DNA of 64,000 nucleotides, taken from the NCBI GenBank assembly GCA_002104985.1, contig MCGO01000045.1, positions 1 through 64,000 of the forward strand, read 5' to 3'. The position numbers and the translations under genes are program-made. Positions 22,008 to 33,019 of this stretch are shown in pieces. This DNA comes from Rhizoclosmatium globosum. Its lineage: Eukaryota > Chytridiomycota > Chytridiomycetes > Chytridiales > Chytriomycetaceae. The notes under the pieces were generated by a model that was not told where the DNA came from, ran no database searches, and saw only the letters and a program-made list of their open reading frames with translations. The first letter of the stretch is position 1, and each line of letters opens with the position of its first letter.

Positions 22008-24389
22008 TTACTTGAAGACCTTGGCATCAGCGAACTTCTTGCCCTCGATAACCTCGTCCCAAGCAATGTAAGCGTTGAAGAGCTCACGGGTGGCCGCGTC
22101 GCTTGGGTCACATCTGGTGAAGGTCCATGACTCGAAGTCTGGGGTGTCCTGGACTTCAGCTGGGATTCCGTCTCCACGGTAGACAAAGTATCCAGCAATG
22201 GAGTTCTTGTGGTCCTCTCCGAGAACAGCGAGGGATCCGAAGGCGTACTTACGGGCAGCCTCGAGACGGTGGTAGACTCCTCCGACCAAGTTGGAAGACA
22301 TGAAGGTCTAAAAATGTTTCAAGTGTTAGAAACGAGACAAGAATAGTCAAGGAAGGGAAAAGAATGGATGCGCAATTTGGGTCAGAGTCCATCATATCGA
22401 CAAATAATCTTTCCGTCAGGGATAACTGTTTGATTGACAAAATTCGTTCATCATTCCCAAATTGCACATCCTGCAAGGGATCCAACAGACAACATTTTTG
22501 TTCCTCGCATCAAAGAGATGAGATGAATTCAAGATTGCAGTGCGTTGCCTTACAGATCGCCAACCAAACCCATCCAACAGACAACCAGGCATTTAACAAT
22601 GTTTTGCTTAAATGATTGCTGCATGTTGTCTTACGGATGCACTCAGTCGACGACCCACAAACGTTGGGATCCCATCCACAATACTATCGCACACTAAATA
22701 CATACCAAAGTCAACTCAGAGTTGTACTTGTAGTCAAGACGGTAGAGAGAGAAACCAGCTGGGTCGAACTTGTCCCAGAACCAGTTGCAAGCAGTTGGAC
22801 GGGTGTCGTTGTTAGAGTAGAAACGCTTCCACTCCTCCAAGTTGAAGTCAGACTTTGGCAAGAGGTCCAATGGGTTCTTGGCCTTTGGCTTCTCGTCAGC
22901 GTAGGACTCCTCCTCCTCTTCATCGTCGTCCTTCTTCTTTGGGGCCTCCTTCTTTGGAGCGGCTTCCTTCTTTGAAGCAGCCTCCTTCTTTGGGGCAGCC
23001 TCCTTCTTGGCTGGGGCAGCAGCGGCAGCTGGAGCTGGGGTGGCTGGCTTGTAGGCACCAGCAACCTGGGCCTTCTCAGCAAGGGCAACCTCTCCGAGAA
23101 CATCCTTGAACTCAGGCTGGTTAACACAGGTGAGGAACCAACGGTTGACGTTCTTGAAGGCAGCACGGAATGGAGCGTCGAAGACCATACGGTAGAAGTT
23201 CAAGAGAGCAGAGACGACGGTGATGTCGGCAAGGGTGATGACCTCACCAACAAGGTAGGTGTGGTTCAACAAGTGCTGGTTGAGGACAGCGAGGGTCTTC
23301 TTGACGTCCTCCTTAGCCTTGTTGGTGTTCTGCTCGTTGTTTGGCATCCATCCGAGGATTGGGAACAACCAAGTAGCGGCAGCTGGAGCGAGCTCGTTGT
23401 CAGCAACTCCGATCCATTGCTGGATCTGAGCAGACTCCTTTGGAGTAGCACCCAAAAGCTGAGTACCCTGCTTGTAGGCAGCAACTGAAAGAGAGAAACA
23501 GAAGTTAGACAATTTGTGAGGATAAAGAGAAATGGAGATTTTGAGAGGATGAGAATAGATTGGGTCAGAGTCCATCATATCGACAAATGCTTTTCCGTCA
23601 GGGATAACTGTTTGATTGACAAAATTCGTTCATCACGCCCGCTCCATTGTTCTTTTTTTTCCTTCATAGAGTGTTGGGATGCCAAGATGGCAAGAGTTTT
23701 CCTGATAGTTACCGTAGAAAGCAATGGCGTTGGACTCGTACAAGGTGAAACCGTCGTTAGCCTCGAAAGCTGGGACCTTTCCGAGAGGGAACTTCTTCAA
23801 GAACTCTGGGGTCTATAAGAACAAAAAAGCAAAGCATTAGCCACGCAAATTTCGCTAGGTTTCTCGATAGATCCTGTTCCAGCAAATTTCCGTTTGAAGG
23901 GAAATCGTCGAACAAGGGAGATTTACAAAGAGATAGTCCATTCGCAAGAAGGGAGGAGTTTTCATAGGGTCAGAGTCCATCATATCGACAAATAATAGTT
24001 CCGTCAGGGATAACTGTTTGATTGACAAAAATGCGATCATCACGCCCGTACGATCCGCAGCAGCAAGCCATAGAGGGATATATCCAAAACAGGAACAAGA
24101 GAGTAGTTACCTTGTTGGACTTGCCCATCTCGACTGGGACAACCTCAACTTCAACGCCGTTGTACTTGGCAGCAATGAGGGCCTTAGCAACACGTGGGTT
24201 GTTTGGGTCTGAAGCGGAATTGAAGGATATAATTTAGTGCTTAGTTGTTGGGAGACGGATATTGGTTTCTGTGTGTGGGATCACGGGGCTATGCTTACAG
24301 GAGTGGATTTTCTATGTGATAAAAGATCAGTATTTGCTGGTCTGAGGGGATCAGGTCAGGCGTTGTGCACTCACTCCAATTGGGGCCAT
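22008..24389 (-). CDS. TEF4: Translation elongation factor eEF1B gamma
   Basis: GST-like subunit of the eEF1B exchange complex. Six exons splice in frame: 24389-24375, 24311-24299 (13 nt), 24208-24111, 23812-23713, 23484-22706 and 22307-22008. They encode the GST N- and C-domains ([39 protein letters not shown]), a Lys/Ala/Pro-rich linker ([10 protein letters not shown]), and the conserved gamma C-terminal domain ([12 protein letters not shown] ... [22 protein letters not shown]; ending [10 protein letters not shown]). No break is present. The three large introns each hold one C/D snoRNA. Yeast TEF4 likewise hosts snR38. Confidence 0.96.
22372..22465 (-). ncRNA. snR38: Intronic C/D box snoRNA, snR38-like, copy 1
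   Basis: It lies in the last intron of eEF1B gamma. On the minus strand: C box ATGATGA (22454-22448), a guide complementary to TCAGGGATAACTG (22416-22428), D' box CGGA directly after, C' box ATGATGG (22395-22389) and D box CTGA (22385-22382). A perfect 10-bp terminal stem, GCAATTTGGG/CCCAAATTGC, encloses it. By the D+5 rule the target is the middle G of GGG in the conserved LSU rRNA segment, which I equate with yeast Gm2815, the snR38 target (from memory). Confidence 0.85.
23561..23640 (-). ncRNA. snR38: Intronic C/D box snoRNA, snR38-like, copy 2
   Basis: It lies in the intron between exons 5 and 4 of eEF1B gamma. The guide is the same as in copy 1, with C box GTGATGA (23636-23630) and D box CTGA (23568-23565). 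The D' and C' boxes are also kept. The terminal stem is shorter (GGG/CCC). A few bases differ between the guide and the C' box. Confidence 0.85.
23966..24047 (-). ncRNA. snR38: Intronic C/D box snoRNA, snR38-like, copy 3
   Basis: It lies in the intron between exons 4 and 3 of eEF1B gamma. The C box is GTGATGA (24043-24037) and the D box CTGA (23973-23970). The 13-nt rRNA-complementary guide is unchanged, while flanking bases vary from the other copies. The short terminal stem is GGG/CCC. Confidence 0.85.
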
Positions 24390-24857
24390 GGTGAAAGGTG
24401 GTTTGGGTGTGAAAAAAGGCAAAAGGAAGCTTGCCAAAAAATCAAGGCGTACAGAAAACACCCGAATTCAGTGGAAGGAACTCAGCAACTTGTCCTTTTC
24501 TTGCGGTATCACGTACTTTCTGTCGATTCATAACATATTGTAAAAGGTGGTGAAGTACTTGGAGAAACAGCTGCACCCCTCCCTTCCTTGACGTGGATCT
24601 TGTTCCTCTCCGAAACAATCAACAAACTGTCTACAAACGAAACGGACTCATGTGTATCTAAGAAACGAAGCATGCCCACTTTGGGATACGAATCTCACGA
24701 TACGTGACGGTGATTCAATCCAACCAACAAAAACGGAACAGGGGAATACAAAGTAGGTTATGTATTCATGAAAAGTATTTGTCGAGTAGATTCTTGCGCG
24801 CTTCTTTCACCTCCAAGACATCAACCCCAACAGAATACCCGCTATGATTCAACTCCT

Positions 24858-25656
24858 TTAAATCTCAATCTCCCGAATTCCATTGACATCAGTGACTTTG
24901 ACGACAAACTTTGGCAAGTTTCCAATGAATCGCACCTTGAGTTCCTCCAAGCACTTTTTCAACAAATTCACAGCTTCGTCCAGTGAGAGACCTTCCTTCC
25001 AGTATCGGTCCATAGTAGACATACAGAAGTAGGAAGCGTATCCGTGGGCGGCATAGTTGAGTTTAACTGAGGACGAGAGGTAATCGAGCCAGTAAAGTGA
25101 TGGAGTACCAGTTTTAGGGTCGACACCACCAATAAGCAGGTTGACGGTGTATGGGTTCTAATTATCCTGATTTAATTATGTTGTTTCGTGCTGTGAAGCC
25201 ATGAAGACACGTACTCTTGAACGGAGGGAGGTAGCCAGCTCCTTCCTGACATAGGAAGCAACGGCCTTCGTGCTAAGATCCATGCCATTGCGCATTCTGT
25301 ACAGCTATCCTTCTGTGTTAGCAGCCACGCCAATAAGCCAAGCAATCCACCTGAGTATTGCACTGAATGTACTCTGCAAACTGGGTCGTGTCGCCGGCCT
25401 CGCCCGTGAAAAGCATCAAATTGTGTTTGTTGAGTGCGCGCGACTTGTCCTCGCCGCGCTTTTGAACAACGATTCCTCGGGCGACGGTGGCGTCCGAGGC
25501 CGTGAGAACAAAGTCTTTGCCTGTGATTCCGAGGAGAACTTCCTGTTTTGCGAGTGGGTTGGTGGTGTGGTTGGTTGGTTGGTTGTTTGAAGGGTTTGGT
25601 TAAGGTTATTAGGAGGGAGGGATCAGGGAGGAGGGAGAGAAGGAGGTGCTTGCCAT
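24858..25656 (-). CDS. PRE1: 20S proteasome subunit beta4 (Pre1/PSMB2)
   Basis: Non-catalytic beta subunit of the 20S core. Four exons fit: 25656-25654 (the start codon alone), 25542-25351, 25304-25215 and 25157-24858. The product has EVLLGITGKDFVLTASD, FTGEAGDTTQFAEYIQ, LYRMRNGMDLS, NPYTVNLLIGG and LLKKCLEELKVRF, all typical of beta4, and about 195 residues. The first intron would use a GC donor (ATG|GCAAGC) with acceptor AACAG; the rest are GT-AG. There is no propeptide or N-terminal Thr, as expected for this subunit. The 470 bp up to eEF1B gamma hold nothing I recognise. Confidence 0.92.
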
Positions 25657-25772
25657 TTGTTGTGTGCTGGTTGGTTGCGCGTCTCTTTTCTTCCTCTCAA
25701 ACAAGAACTAGAACAACAAACTAATATTCAGATAATTATCCTTTATTACATCAATTCATATCCATAGAAATT

Positions 25773-26918
25773 TCACAGCGACGTCACCATCAATCCAATT
25801 CTTCGAACAATTATATAACACAAGATGCCGCTGAGACAAAGAATTGCTGTGTCAATCTGCCGTCTCCGGCGGTAATATGATTCAACGGCTGGATCAATTT
25901 GAATTGGTGCTGGCGCTGCTGCTACAGGTGCTGGAATAGGCGCTGGAACTGGAGTTGCTACGTTACGCTGTCTAAGTCCCTCTGACGGCACTACAGCGGG
26001 AATCGTGGCAGGTACAACTGCAGGAGAAGAAGGAGTTGGTGCAGGTTGATTCATAGTTGCAGGTGTAGCTGCGGGAGTCGCAGGAACACTTGTGGAAGGT
26101 ACTTGACTTGTTGCAGCGGCGTCTACGACTGATGCAGGGCTCGTTGCAGCCTCCGTACTCCCAGCTCCAGCAGGTTTCACTGAAAAGCAGATTTCATCTG
26201 CACCCTCCACCTTCTTCCTCTCCTTGTTTAACAATTCATCAGTCAACAAATCCTTCATCTTGATTCCCTCGCATCTTTCGCAGGCACCTATCATATAATT
26301 CAATAAACAGAATACTCAGATAAAATCTCACCATTACAGCTCCATTCCAAACTCTTCTTGGCAATCACCGCCCGTTCTTCCTCTGTATAATCCAAAGCCC
26401 CAATCGCTCCATTACCCTCCGTAGGAAAAAATGAAATCAACGCAGTGAGAGCCGATCGAATACCCCTGTTTATCCTTGTTCAGACAGTGTTCAACGCAAA
26501 ACCACAAAACACACCAAGCAGGCCGCCAAGTCTCAGCATGGAATCCAGTAATCGACAAACAAATCTTTTTGTTTAGCTCAAATCGTCCATTCGGTGTAAG
26601 GAAGTACATATCAGGTGGCTATCTCACTTGTTAACCAAACAAACCCCCGTCCCTCAGCAGTTACCTTGAACGGGTAGTCCGTAGGAAACACAATACGCCC
26701 ATGATACTTTCCGCCGCTGAATCCTCCTTCATCAGGTCCACGGAGGGTAAAGTGCCTTAACAAAGGGTTAAGAGCCACCATAACCTTTGGAGCCACAAAA
26801 CAAACCATTCAAAGACATTCTCGTCGCTGACAGGATATGCAATGAAGTCTGGAGATGGATCGTTCTCCAAGTCCATGTACTCTTTCATGAGTCGCTTTAC
26901 AGCAGCTGACCGAGACAT
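25773..26918 (-). CDS. UBC6: ER tail-anchored ubiquitin-conjugating enzyme, UBC6/UBE2J type
   Basis: ERAD E2 enzyme. Five exons are used: 26918-26806, 26755-26665, 26618-26515, 26465-26332 and 26287-25773. The UBC fold reads HFTLRGPDEGGFSGGKYHG, FPTDYPFK, MYFLTPNGRFELNKKICLSI and FHAETWRPAW, with the catalytic Cys in KKICLSI as in UBE2J. A Pro/Ala/Thr-rich linker follows. The C-terminal TM anchor is TAILCLSGILCYIIVRRIGL. No break is needed once the third intron uses donor GTGTGT at 26514. Length about 320 residues. Confidence 0.92.
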
Positions 26919-27135
26919 TTGGAAAGTGTTTTGTTGGAAGGTTTTGGTTGGCTACTCAGAAAACAACCCCTTCAATCAAAAGAATACTGTCCCAAAACCC
27001 CATAAATTCAAAATAATGTCAGAAAGAGTATCTATCAAGCCACATTTATTTCTGATTGGCGTAACACATATCCATTGTTTTGGTCAACAATGTCAATCGC
27101 CACCTTCAAGTCTCCGAAGAAAACTCACTTCAAAT

Positions 27136-27975
27136 ATGGATGCAGCCTTAGTCGCGAATGAATCCCTCAGAAAATCACTCACAATAACTCAAATAACCCT
27201 CACATCCATCACAGGCCTCACAGTCCTCCTCCTCCCGCCATACCTCTACAAAACCACCAAATCATGGAGCAGCCTCATATCCCGCAAAAATATATTCCTC
27301 CAACTAATGATCCAAACCCTCTTCCTCCGACAAATATTTCGCACCACTTCTACATAACCGGCTCCCACTCCTCCAAACCGCAACATTCACAGTCTCAGCC
27401 CTCGCCCAAATAACATACCTCTGGTTCATATGGACACGCTCACACGAAGTATTCGGCGTATTCCTAACCCCATCCCGTCATAGACTCCTCAAACTCGCCG
27501 TATACGCGACAACAGTCCTTTCAATTCTTCCGCAGCTAGTCCTCCTCCCAATCCACCTACTTAACGTGCATTTCGCGCGGGGGACGGGGCAGATGCTTTC
27601 GGTTGGGTTGTTGCTTGTTTCGGCGACGGCGATTGTGGGGTTGGCGTTTGCGTTTTCGCATGAGTATTTAGCGTTTTTGAGGAGGTTTGTGGAGTTGCAA
27701 GGGATGGAGAAGGAGAAGGGGGTTGTGATGGATTGGGTGGTTATGGAGCGGTTTCGGGTTGTGTCGAGTTACTGCTTTTTTTCAAATGTTTTTGTGTTTG
27801 GTGTTGTGGGGTGTGCGGTTGGGGCTGCTGTGATGAGGATTCAAGGGGATGTTGAGAGTTTGGAGGGTACAGGAATGTCTTGATTGCAGAAGATGTGTTT
27901 GGGTGGTTGGGGCCAATGACGCTTGTGGCTTTGAAAGTGAGGCTGACATTGACCAAGCTGTCTTCTGATGTCTGA
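27136..27975 (+). CDS. Orphan seven-TM protein A, tandem family
   Basis: About 280 residues with seven hydrophobic segments (TITQITLTSITGLTVLLLPPYLY; then around 27290, 27380, 27490, 27600, 27770 and 27890) and no domain I know. Motifs shared with the next two genes are YLWFIWTRSHEVFGVF after TM3, MERFRVVSSYCFFSN before TM6, and LVALKVRL at the end. Two one-base breaks (about 27335, and 27866 in a G-run) separate the frames. Its divergent neighbour is UBC6. It could be a fungal 7TM receptor or transporter. Confidence 0.6.
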
Positions 27976-28172
27976 GACTAGTTTCAAGAAGTATCCATGA
28001 GTCACAATTTTAGATACTCGTTTTAAATGATTGGGCTGGTCGGAGGTTTCTTTGTAAATTTCAAACGTAACAACAATGTAATATTGTTTAAATTCCAGTA
28101 AGGCCCAGACGTACTTAACTTTTGTCACATCAATTTTTCTTTCAAATTTCAATTGTCAAGGGACCAAGAACA

Positions 28173-29022
28173 ATGGGTGAATCCACAATAGAGACTGCTT
28201 TCTTCCAAGAAGCCGATATTCAAGTAAGCGCTTCGGTATATATTACGCAAGCAATCACCGCGCTTCTATCCTTTCTATCTTTAATCGCGTTGTTGGCGTC
28301 AATCGGCACAATAGCTCAAACCAACAATATATACTTCACAACAAAAAATCTGCTTCTATATGCGATGATAAGCTCGCTTACGGTCCACCAATCGCTCGAG
28401 CCACGTACTATGCAAATTCAAATCGAATCGCAATGTTATTAACAAATCTTTCAAACGCATTTCTACAAGCTTCATACCTTTGGTTTTCTTGGCTAAAGGG
28501 GCACGAAGTCTTTGGAGCTTTTTATCCCTCTGTCTTTAAGGATTATCCGCATATCATTGATAGTAATTACAGCTTTATGTCTTGGTCCGCAAGTAATACT
28601 GGTGATTCCTATGGCTATGGATCCATCAGATGTGGGGTTATCATCAATCATTTCGAATATACTCTTGGCCTTCACTGCTTTTGGAGTGATGGGATTCTCA
28701 TTTTTCTTTGGTCATTGGTATTCAAAGTTTCTTTACTCGGCAATTGAGTTCAAGACGAGTAATGGGAGCTCAGAAAACGAGGAAACCCAGATATAATCGA
28801 ACGTTTTGGAATCGTTTCACGGTATAGCTTGTTTTCAAATTTATGTGTGATTTTGACTTTATCTTGTTATGGATACGTAATGGCGCTGGAGATTAAAGGT
28901 GTTAACGATGGAAACGCTTCATTATATGAGCATGTTATGATTGCAGCCGATGTTTGCCTGTTCTTGGGTGTATTTGCCTTGGTCTTCTGAAAATAAGGTT
29001 AATATTGAAGCCAAACCATTAA
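28173..29022 (+). CDS. Orphan seven-TM protein B, tandem family (broken frame)
   Basis: Paralog of A. It carries the motifs YLWFSWLKGHEVFGAF, IIERFGIVSRYSLFSN and LKIRLILKPNH at matching positions, with hydrophobic segments between. About four one-base breaks (about 28390, 28520, 28793 and 28985) are needed, more per length than in neighbouring housekeeping genes. Either it is decaying or this patch is poorly resolved. Confidence 0.55.
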
Positions 29023-29086
29023 TAAATTACCATAACAATTAATGCCAGTTGTGCAAGTTTTGTTGGGTCCAGACTTTGAAAATACA

Positions 29087-29957
29087 ATGGGCGAAAGACC
29101 GCTGACAAACTCACCAACAAAAATGAGCAACTTCTCATTTACACTTCAATTATATCTGATGCTGGGCTTCGTTCCGCCGTTTACATAACTCAAGCCTCAC
29201 AGCAATAACATCTGTTCTCGCAACGCTTGTCCTCCTGTCGCCAACCGAACAAAATTCCAATCTCCCATCGACTGTAAAAGTCAAAGAGACATCGTTCTCT
29301 TATCGCTTCCAATTCTTCTCGCCGTTCGTCAATCTTCACGCTCAATATTTTACGCGACAGGCCAACGACCTGCCTTGTTGTGCGCTCAATTTACAACATC
29401 TGCACTTTTAGCTGCTTACCTTTGGTACAATTGGTTACGAGGCTATGAAGTATTCCGGACTTTCTTATCCCAACGTATGCTCCTTATATTGAAAACAGTT
29501 TAAAAGCCATTACCGCTCTTTGTATTCTCCCCGTTGGCGTTCTAATGATTCCCTCAGTATGCAAAACACAAAGCATAGTGCACTGGAGGCACTGTCACTT
29601 GTATTGTTGGGTGGATCGGCGGCTGGAATGATAGGTTTTGCCTTGTTTTTCAGTCATTGCCACTCGAAGCTGTTATTTTCCGCCATCCTGCTTAAATCAA
29701 GTAAATACGAAGAAGAAGATATGGAAGTAATAGAGCGTTTCGGTATCATGTCACGATACTGCTTGTTTTCCAATGTGTGCGCATTAGGAACACTTGCGTG
29801 TGCCGGATATTCGATGGCTTTATTTCTAAAAGGCTCTTTGCCTCAGACTATGGAGCTCTTTACAAACTTGACCATTTGCGGAGACATAGGTGTCTCGCTT
29901 GGTGTTCTTTCCCTTGTTGCTCTTAAAGTCCGATTGATATCAAAATCAAATAAATAA
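29087..29957 (+). pseudogene. Orphan seven-TM protein C, tandem family (front half scrambled)
   Basis: The second half is open and clear: GFALFFSHCHSKLLFSAIL, IERFGIMSRYCLFSN and LVALKVRLISKSNK align with A and B. The first half shows only fragments (SAVYITQAS, AAYLWYNWLRGYEVF) in shifting frames. The break density suggests a pseudogene, with sequence error as the alternative. Confidence 0.5.
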
Positions 29958-30081
29958 ACATTATATTTTTTGGACACTAAATTCAACGAGAGACGGAACG
30001 AGAGAGTGAGAGAGAAAGAGAGAGAAAAAAGAATGGTTTAAAGAAAAGCCAGTAGCCTCAACCAAACAATAACACTGAAAC

Positions 30082-32583
30082 TCAGTGGTTCTTCACCTTC
30101 TTCATCAAGTTGATCTTGGGTGGAAGTGGTGGAACAATGTGGCTGAGTGTTGGTGATGGAACAGCAGGCACCTCGTCATCGTACTCAGTAATCTCGACAG
30201 TCAAGACAGGATCCGTACAAGTTGTTGTCGTGCTAGGAGCAACAGTGGTCTCTTGAGATGAACTGGTGACACTTGGGGATTCCGACGTTGGCTAAGATGG
30301 AAAACGTCAATAAACGCACAATTTCAAACAAACAAACTCACAATAAATTCGGTTGTTGTTGGAACTTCTTCAGTTGTAGTCGTTGTCGACGTAGCCGTGG
30401 TGCTAGTGCTAGTTGTAGTAGTTTCCGTTTGGGTTGTTGACGTGGACGTAGTCGACGTTTCAGTTGTGGTTGTAGCTGTGGTACTAGTGCTGGTTGTAGT
30501 AGTTTCGGTTTGAGTTGTTGTTGTCGATGTGGTCGATGTTTCAGTTGAAGTCGTGGTTGTGGTTGGCGTGGTACCAGTTGTGGTTGTGCTGGTGGTAGTT
30601 GTCTCTGTTTGAGAAGTTGTAGTTGAAGTGGTTGACGTCTCAGTAGTCGATGTAGTGGCGGTTGTTGTAGTTGGAGTCGTGTTTGTTGTTCCAGTTGTGC
30701 TGGTGCTGGTTGTAGTCGTTTCGGTTTGGGAAGTCGTGGTTGACGTAGTTGATGTTTCCGATGTAGTCGAAGTGGACGTTGTGCTTGTTTCGGTGGTGGT
30801 TGTAGTGGAAGTTTCAGCAGTGGTCGAAGTACTGGTTGTTGTCGTTTCGGTCTGAGTAGTGGTGGTGGATGTAGTAGTAGTTGGTGCAGGAATCGACTCT
30901 GTTGTTGTGGTTGTTGTTGAGGTTTCAGCCGTAGTTGTAGTGCTCGTCGTCGTTGTTTCAGTCTGAGTTGTTGTGGTGGACGTAGTTGTGGTAGGTGGAA
31001 CTGGTGCCTCAGTTGTAGTAGTAGTGGAAGTCTCGGATGTCGTGGAAGTGCTCGTGGTTGTAGTCTCAGTCTGAGATGTAGTCGTTGAAGTGGTGGAGGT
31101 TTCAGACGTTGTAGTGGTAGCTGTGGTGCTGGTCTCTGTAGTTGTAGTCGAGGATGTGGTTTGCCTGTAGTTGAGGTGCTTGTGGTTGTAGTTTCAGTTT
31201 GAGTGGTTGTAGTAGACGTAGTAGATGTTGGTTCAGGCAAAGTCTCAGTAGTCGTTGTGGTTGTCGACGTTTCGGTGGTTGTAGTTTCGGTTTGAGACGT
31301 AGTTGTTGAAGTGGTTGAGGTCTCGGAAGTAGTGGTTGTGGGAGTTGTGCTGGTTTCGGTTGTGGTTGTAGTTGAAGTTTCAGCAGTTGTGGTCGTACTC
31401 GTAGTTGTAGTCTCCGTTTGAGTAGTCGTAGTAGAAGTGGTGGAAGTTTCGGCCGTGGTAGTTGTTGACGTAGTTGTTGTGTTGGTCTCAGTTGTGGTAG
31501 TGGTCGAAGTTTCCGCGGTAGTACTCGTGCTAGTTGTAGTGGTTTCTGTCTGAGACGTTGTTGTAGACGTAGTCGAAGTGTCGGTTGTGGTAGTTGTCGG
31601 TGTAGTTGTCGTGTCAGTTGTAGTACTTGTAGTGGATGTCTTGGTCGTTGTCGAACTGGTGGTGGTGGTTTCAGTCTGCGTCGTGGTTGTCGAGCTGGTG
31701 GTCGTGTCTGTTGTAGTTGAAGTCGTTGTTGTAAGAGTCTCCGTCGAGGTTGTGGTTGATGTGGTGCCAGTTGTACTGGTGCTCGTCGTTGTAGTCTCGG
31801 TTTGAGATGTAGTGGTAGAAGTGGAGGTTGTGTCGGTCGTAGTAGTTGTTGGAGTTGTTGTAGTCAACGAAGTCGTAGTTGATGAGGTTGTATCAGTAGT
31901 TGTAGTACTGGTAGTTGTAGTTTCAGTCTGAGAAGTTGTCGTTGAAGTCGTTGTGGTGTCGGTTTGAGACGTTGTAGTTGAAGTGGTTGAGGTTTCTGTA
32001 GTTGTGGTTGGAGTCGTAGTTGTGTCGGAGGTTGTAGTGATGTGGTTGTTGTTCCCTCAGTGGTGGTTGTACTCGTTGTTGTGGTTTCGGTTTGGGAAGT
32101 TGTTGTGGACGTGGTCGAAGTTTCCGTTGTTCCAGTTGTTGAAGTAGTCGAGGATGTTGTCGACGTCGCGGTGGTGCTAGTACTAGTTGTTGTAGTTTCG
32201 GTTTGAGTAGTTGTAGTTGAAGTAGTAGCTGTTTCGGTGGTTGGCACATATGGCTCCGTAGATACGGGAGGAGTCGGGTTGACAGGCGACGGACTCGGCG
32301 ATGTGTATTCCGATGTCTGTGAGACGTGTTATTTGCCCAATCAAGAACACGGATCTAATCGGCTTACAGTGATGCTCGATGGATGCTTTGTAAAGTACTT
32401 CGTAATATAATATGGTTTATGCTTTGGAGCACGACGAGCGACATTTCTGTGCTGCATCGCAACAGGAAACGCTTCAGACAACATCGCAAACATCGCGACA
32501 ACGAGAATCAAGTTGACTTTCAAGAACTAATAGGATGGAGACATCAGACAACGTATTCAAGGATAAAGCAAGCTCACCATCAT
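30082..32583 (-). CDS. Secreted Thr/Ser-rich mucin-like protein M1
   Basis: Exon 1 is just ATGATG (32583-32578), followed directly by a GT intron. Exon 2 (from 32526) encodes a signal peptide (KVNLILVVAMFAMLSEAFP) and a NVARR dibasic site that could be cleaved by a Kex2-like protease. About 600 residues of TETTTTSTSTT-type repeats follow, expected to be heavily O-mannosylated. The C-terminus is TCTDPVLTVEITEYDDEVPAVPSP. Breaks near 31160 and 31865 shift the repeat frame and are explained by length errors in repeats. A cell-surface or extracellular role is inferred. Confidence 0.75.
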
Positions 32584-33019
32584 TCTGAGAACAGCAATAC
32601 TGTGGAATCGAGCGCGTAAAGTTAGCAAACAGAACCAGAATCACAGTTATATCTTACGTTGAGTTGACAGGACTACTGATACTGTTTGAATGACGTTTTT
32701 TTGGTTTGGTGTTTTGATGTTCATTGACGTTGACAGGTTTTGACAGCCCGAGAGGGACACGGAATTTCGGAGTTTCAAAACAATTCTCAAATACCCTAGC
32801 AAAACAAGCTCTGTAGCCGAAGGGTCCAGTTCTACGCCGTGGACTCAAAGTCGTCCTGCATTTCGGACTTAGGTAGAAGTATTATGGGAAAAACAAAGTG
32901 ATTAAATAAGCTGAATATATTATTATAACAGAGAGACTTCGAGAACTGAGAATCAAAGGAGATATATAAATGAAAAGAAAACAAGCTTTGGGGGGTATCA
33001 AGAGAGAGATATCAATAAA

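Noticed and set aside
22400..22430. Fragment of 28S rRNA inserted in an intron
   Set aside because: Only 13 bases match the rRNA, and on the strand opposite to transcription, as a snoRNA guide requires.
22372..24047. The intron repeats as introner-type intron-spreading elements
   Set aside because: The shared unit covers only about 75 bases inside much larger introns, does not reach the splice sites, and has all C/D snoRNA boxes plus a guide. A snoRNA explains it better.
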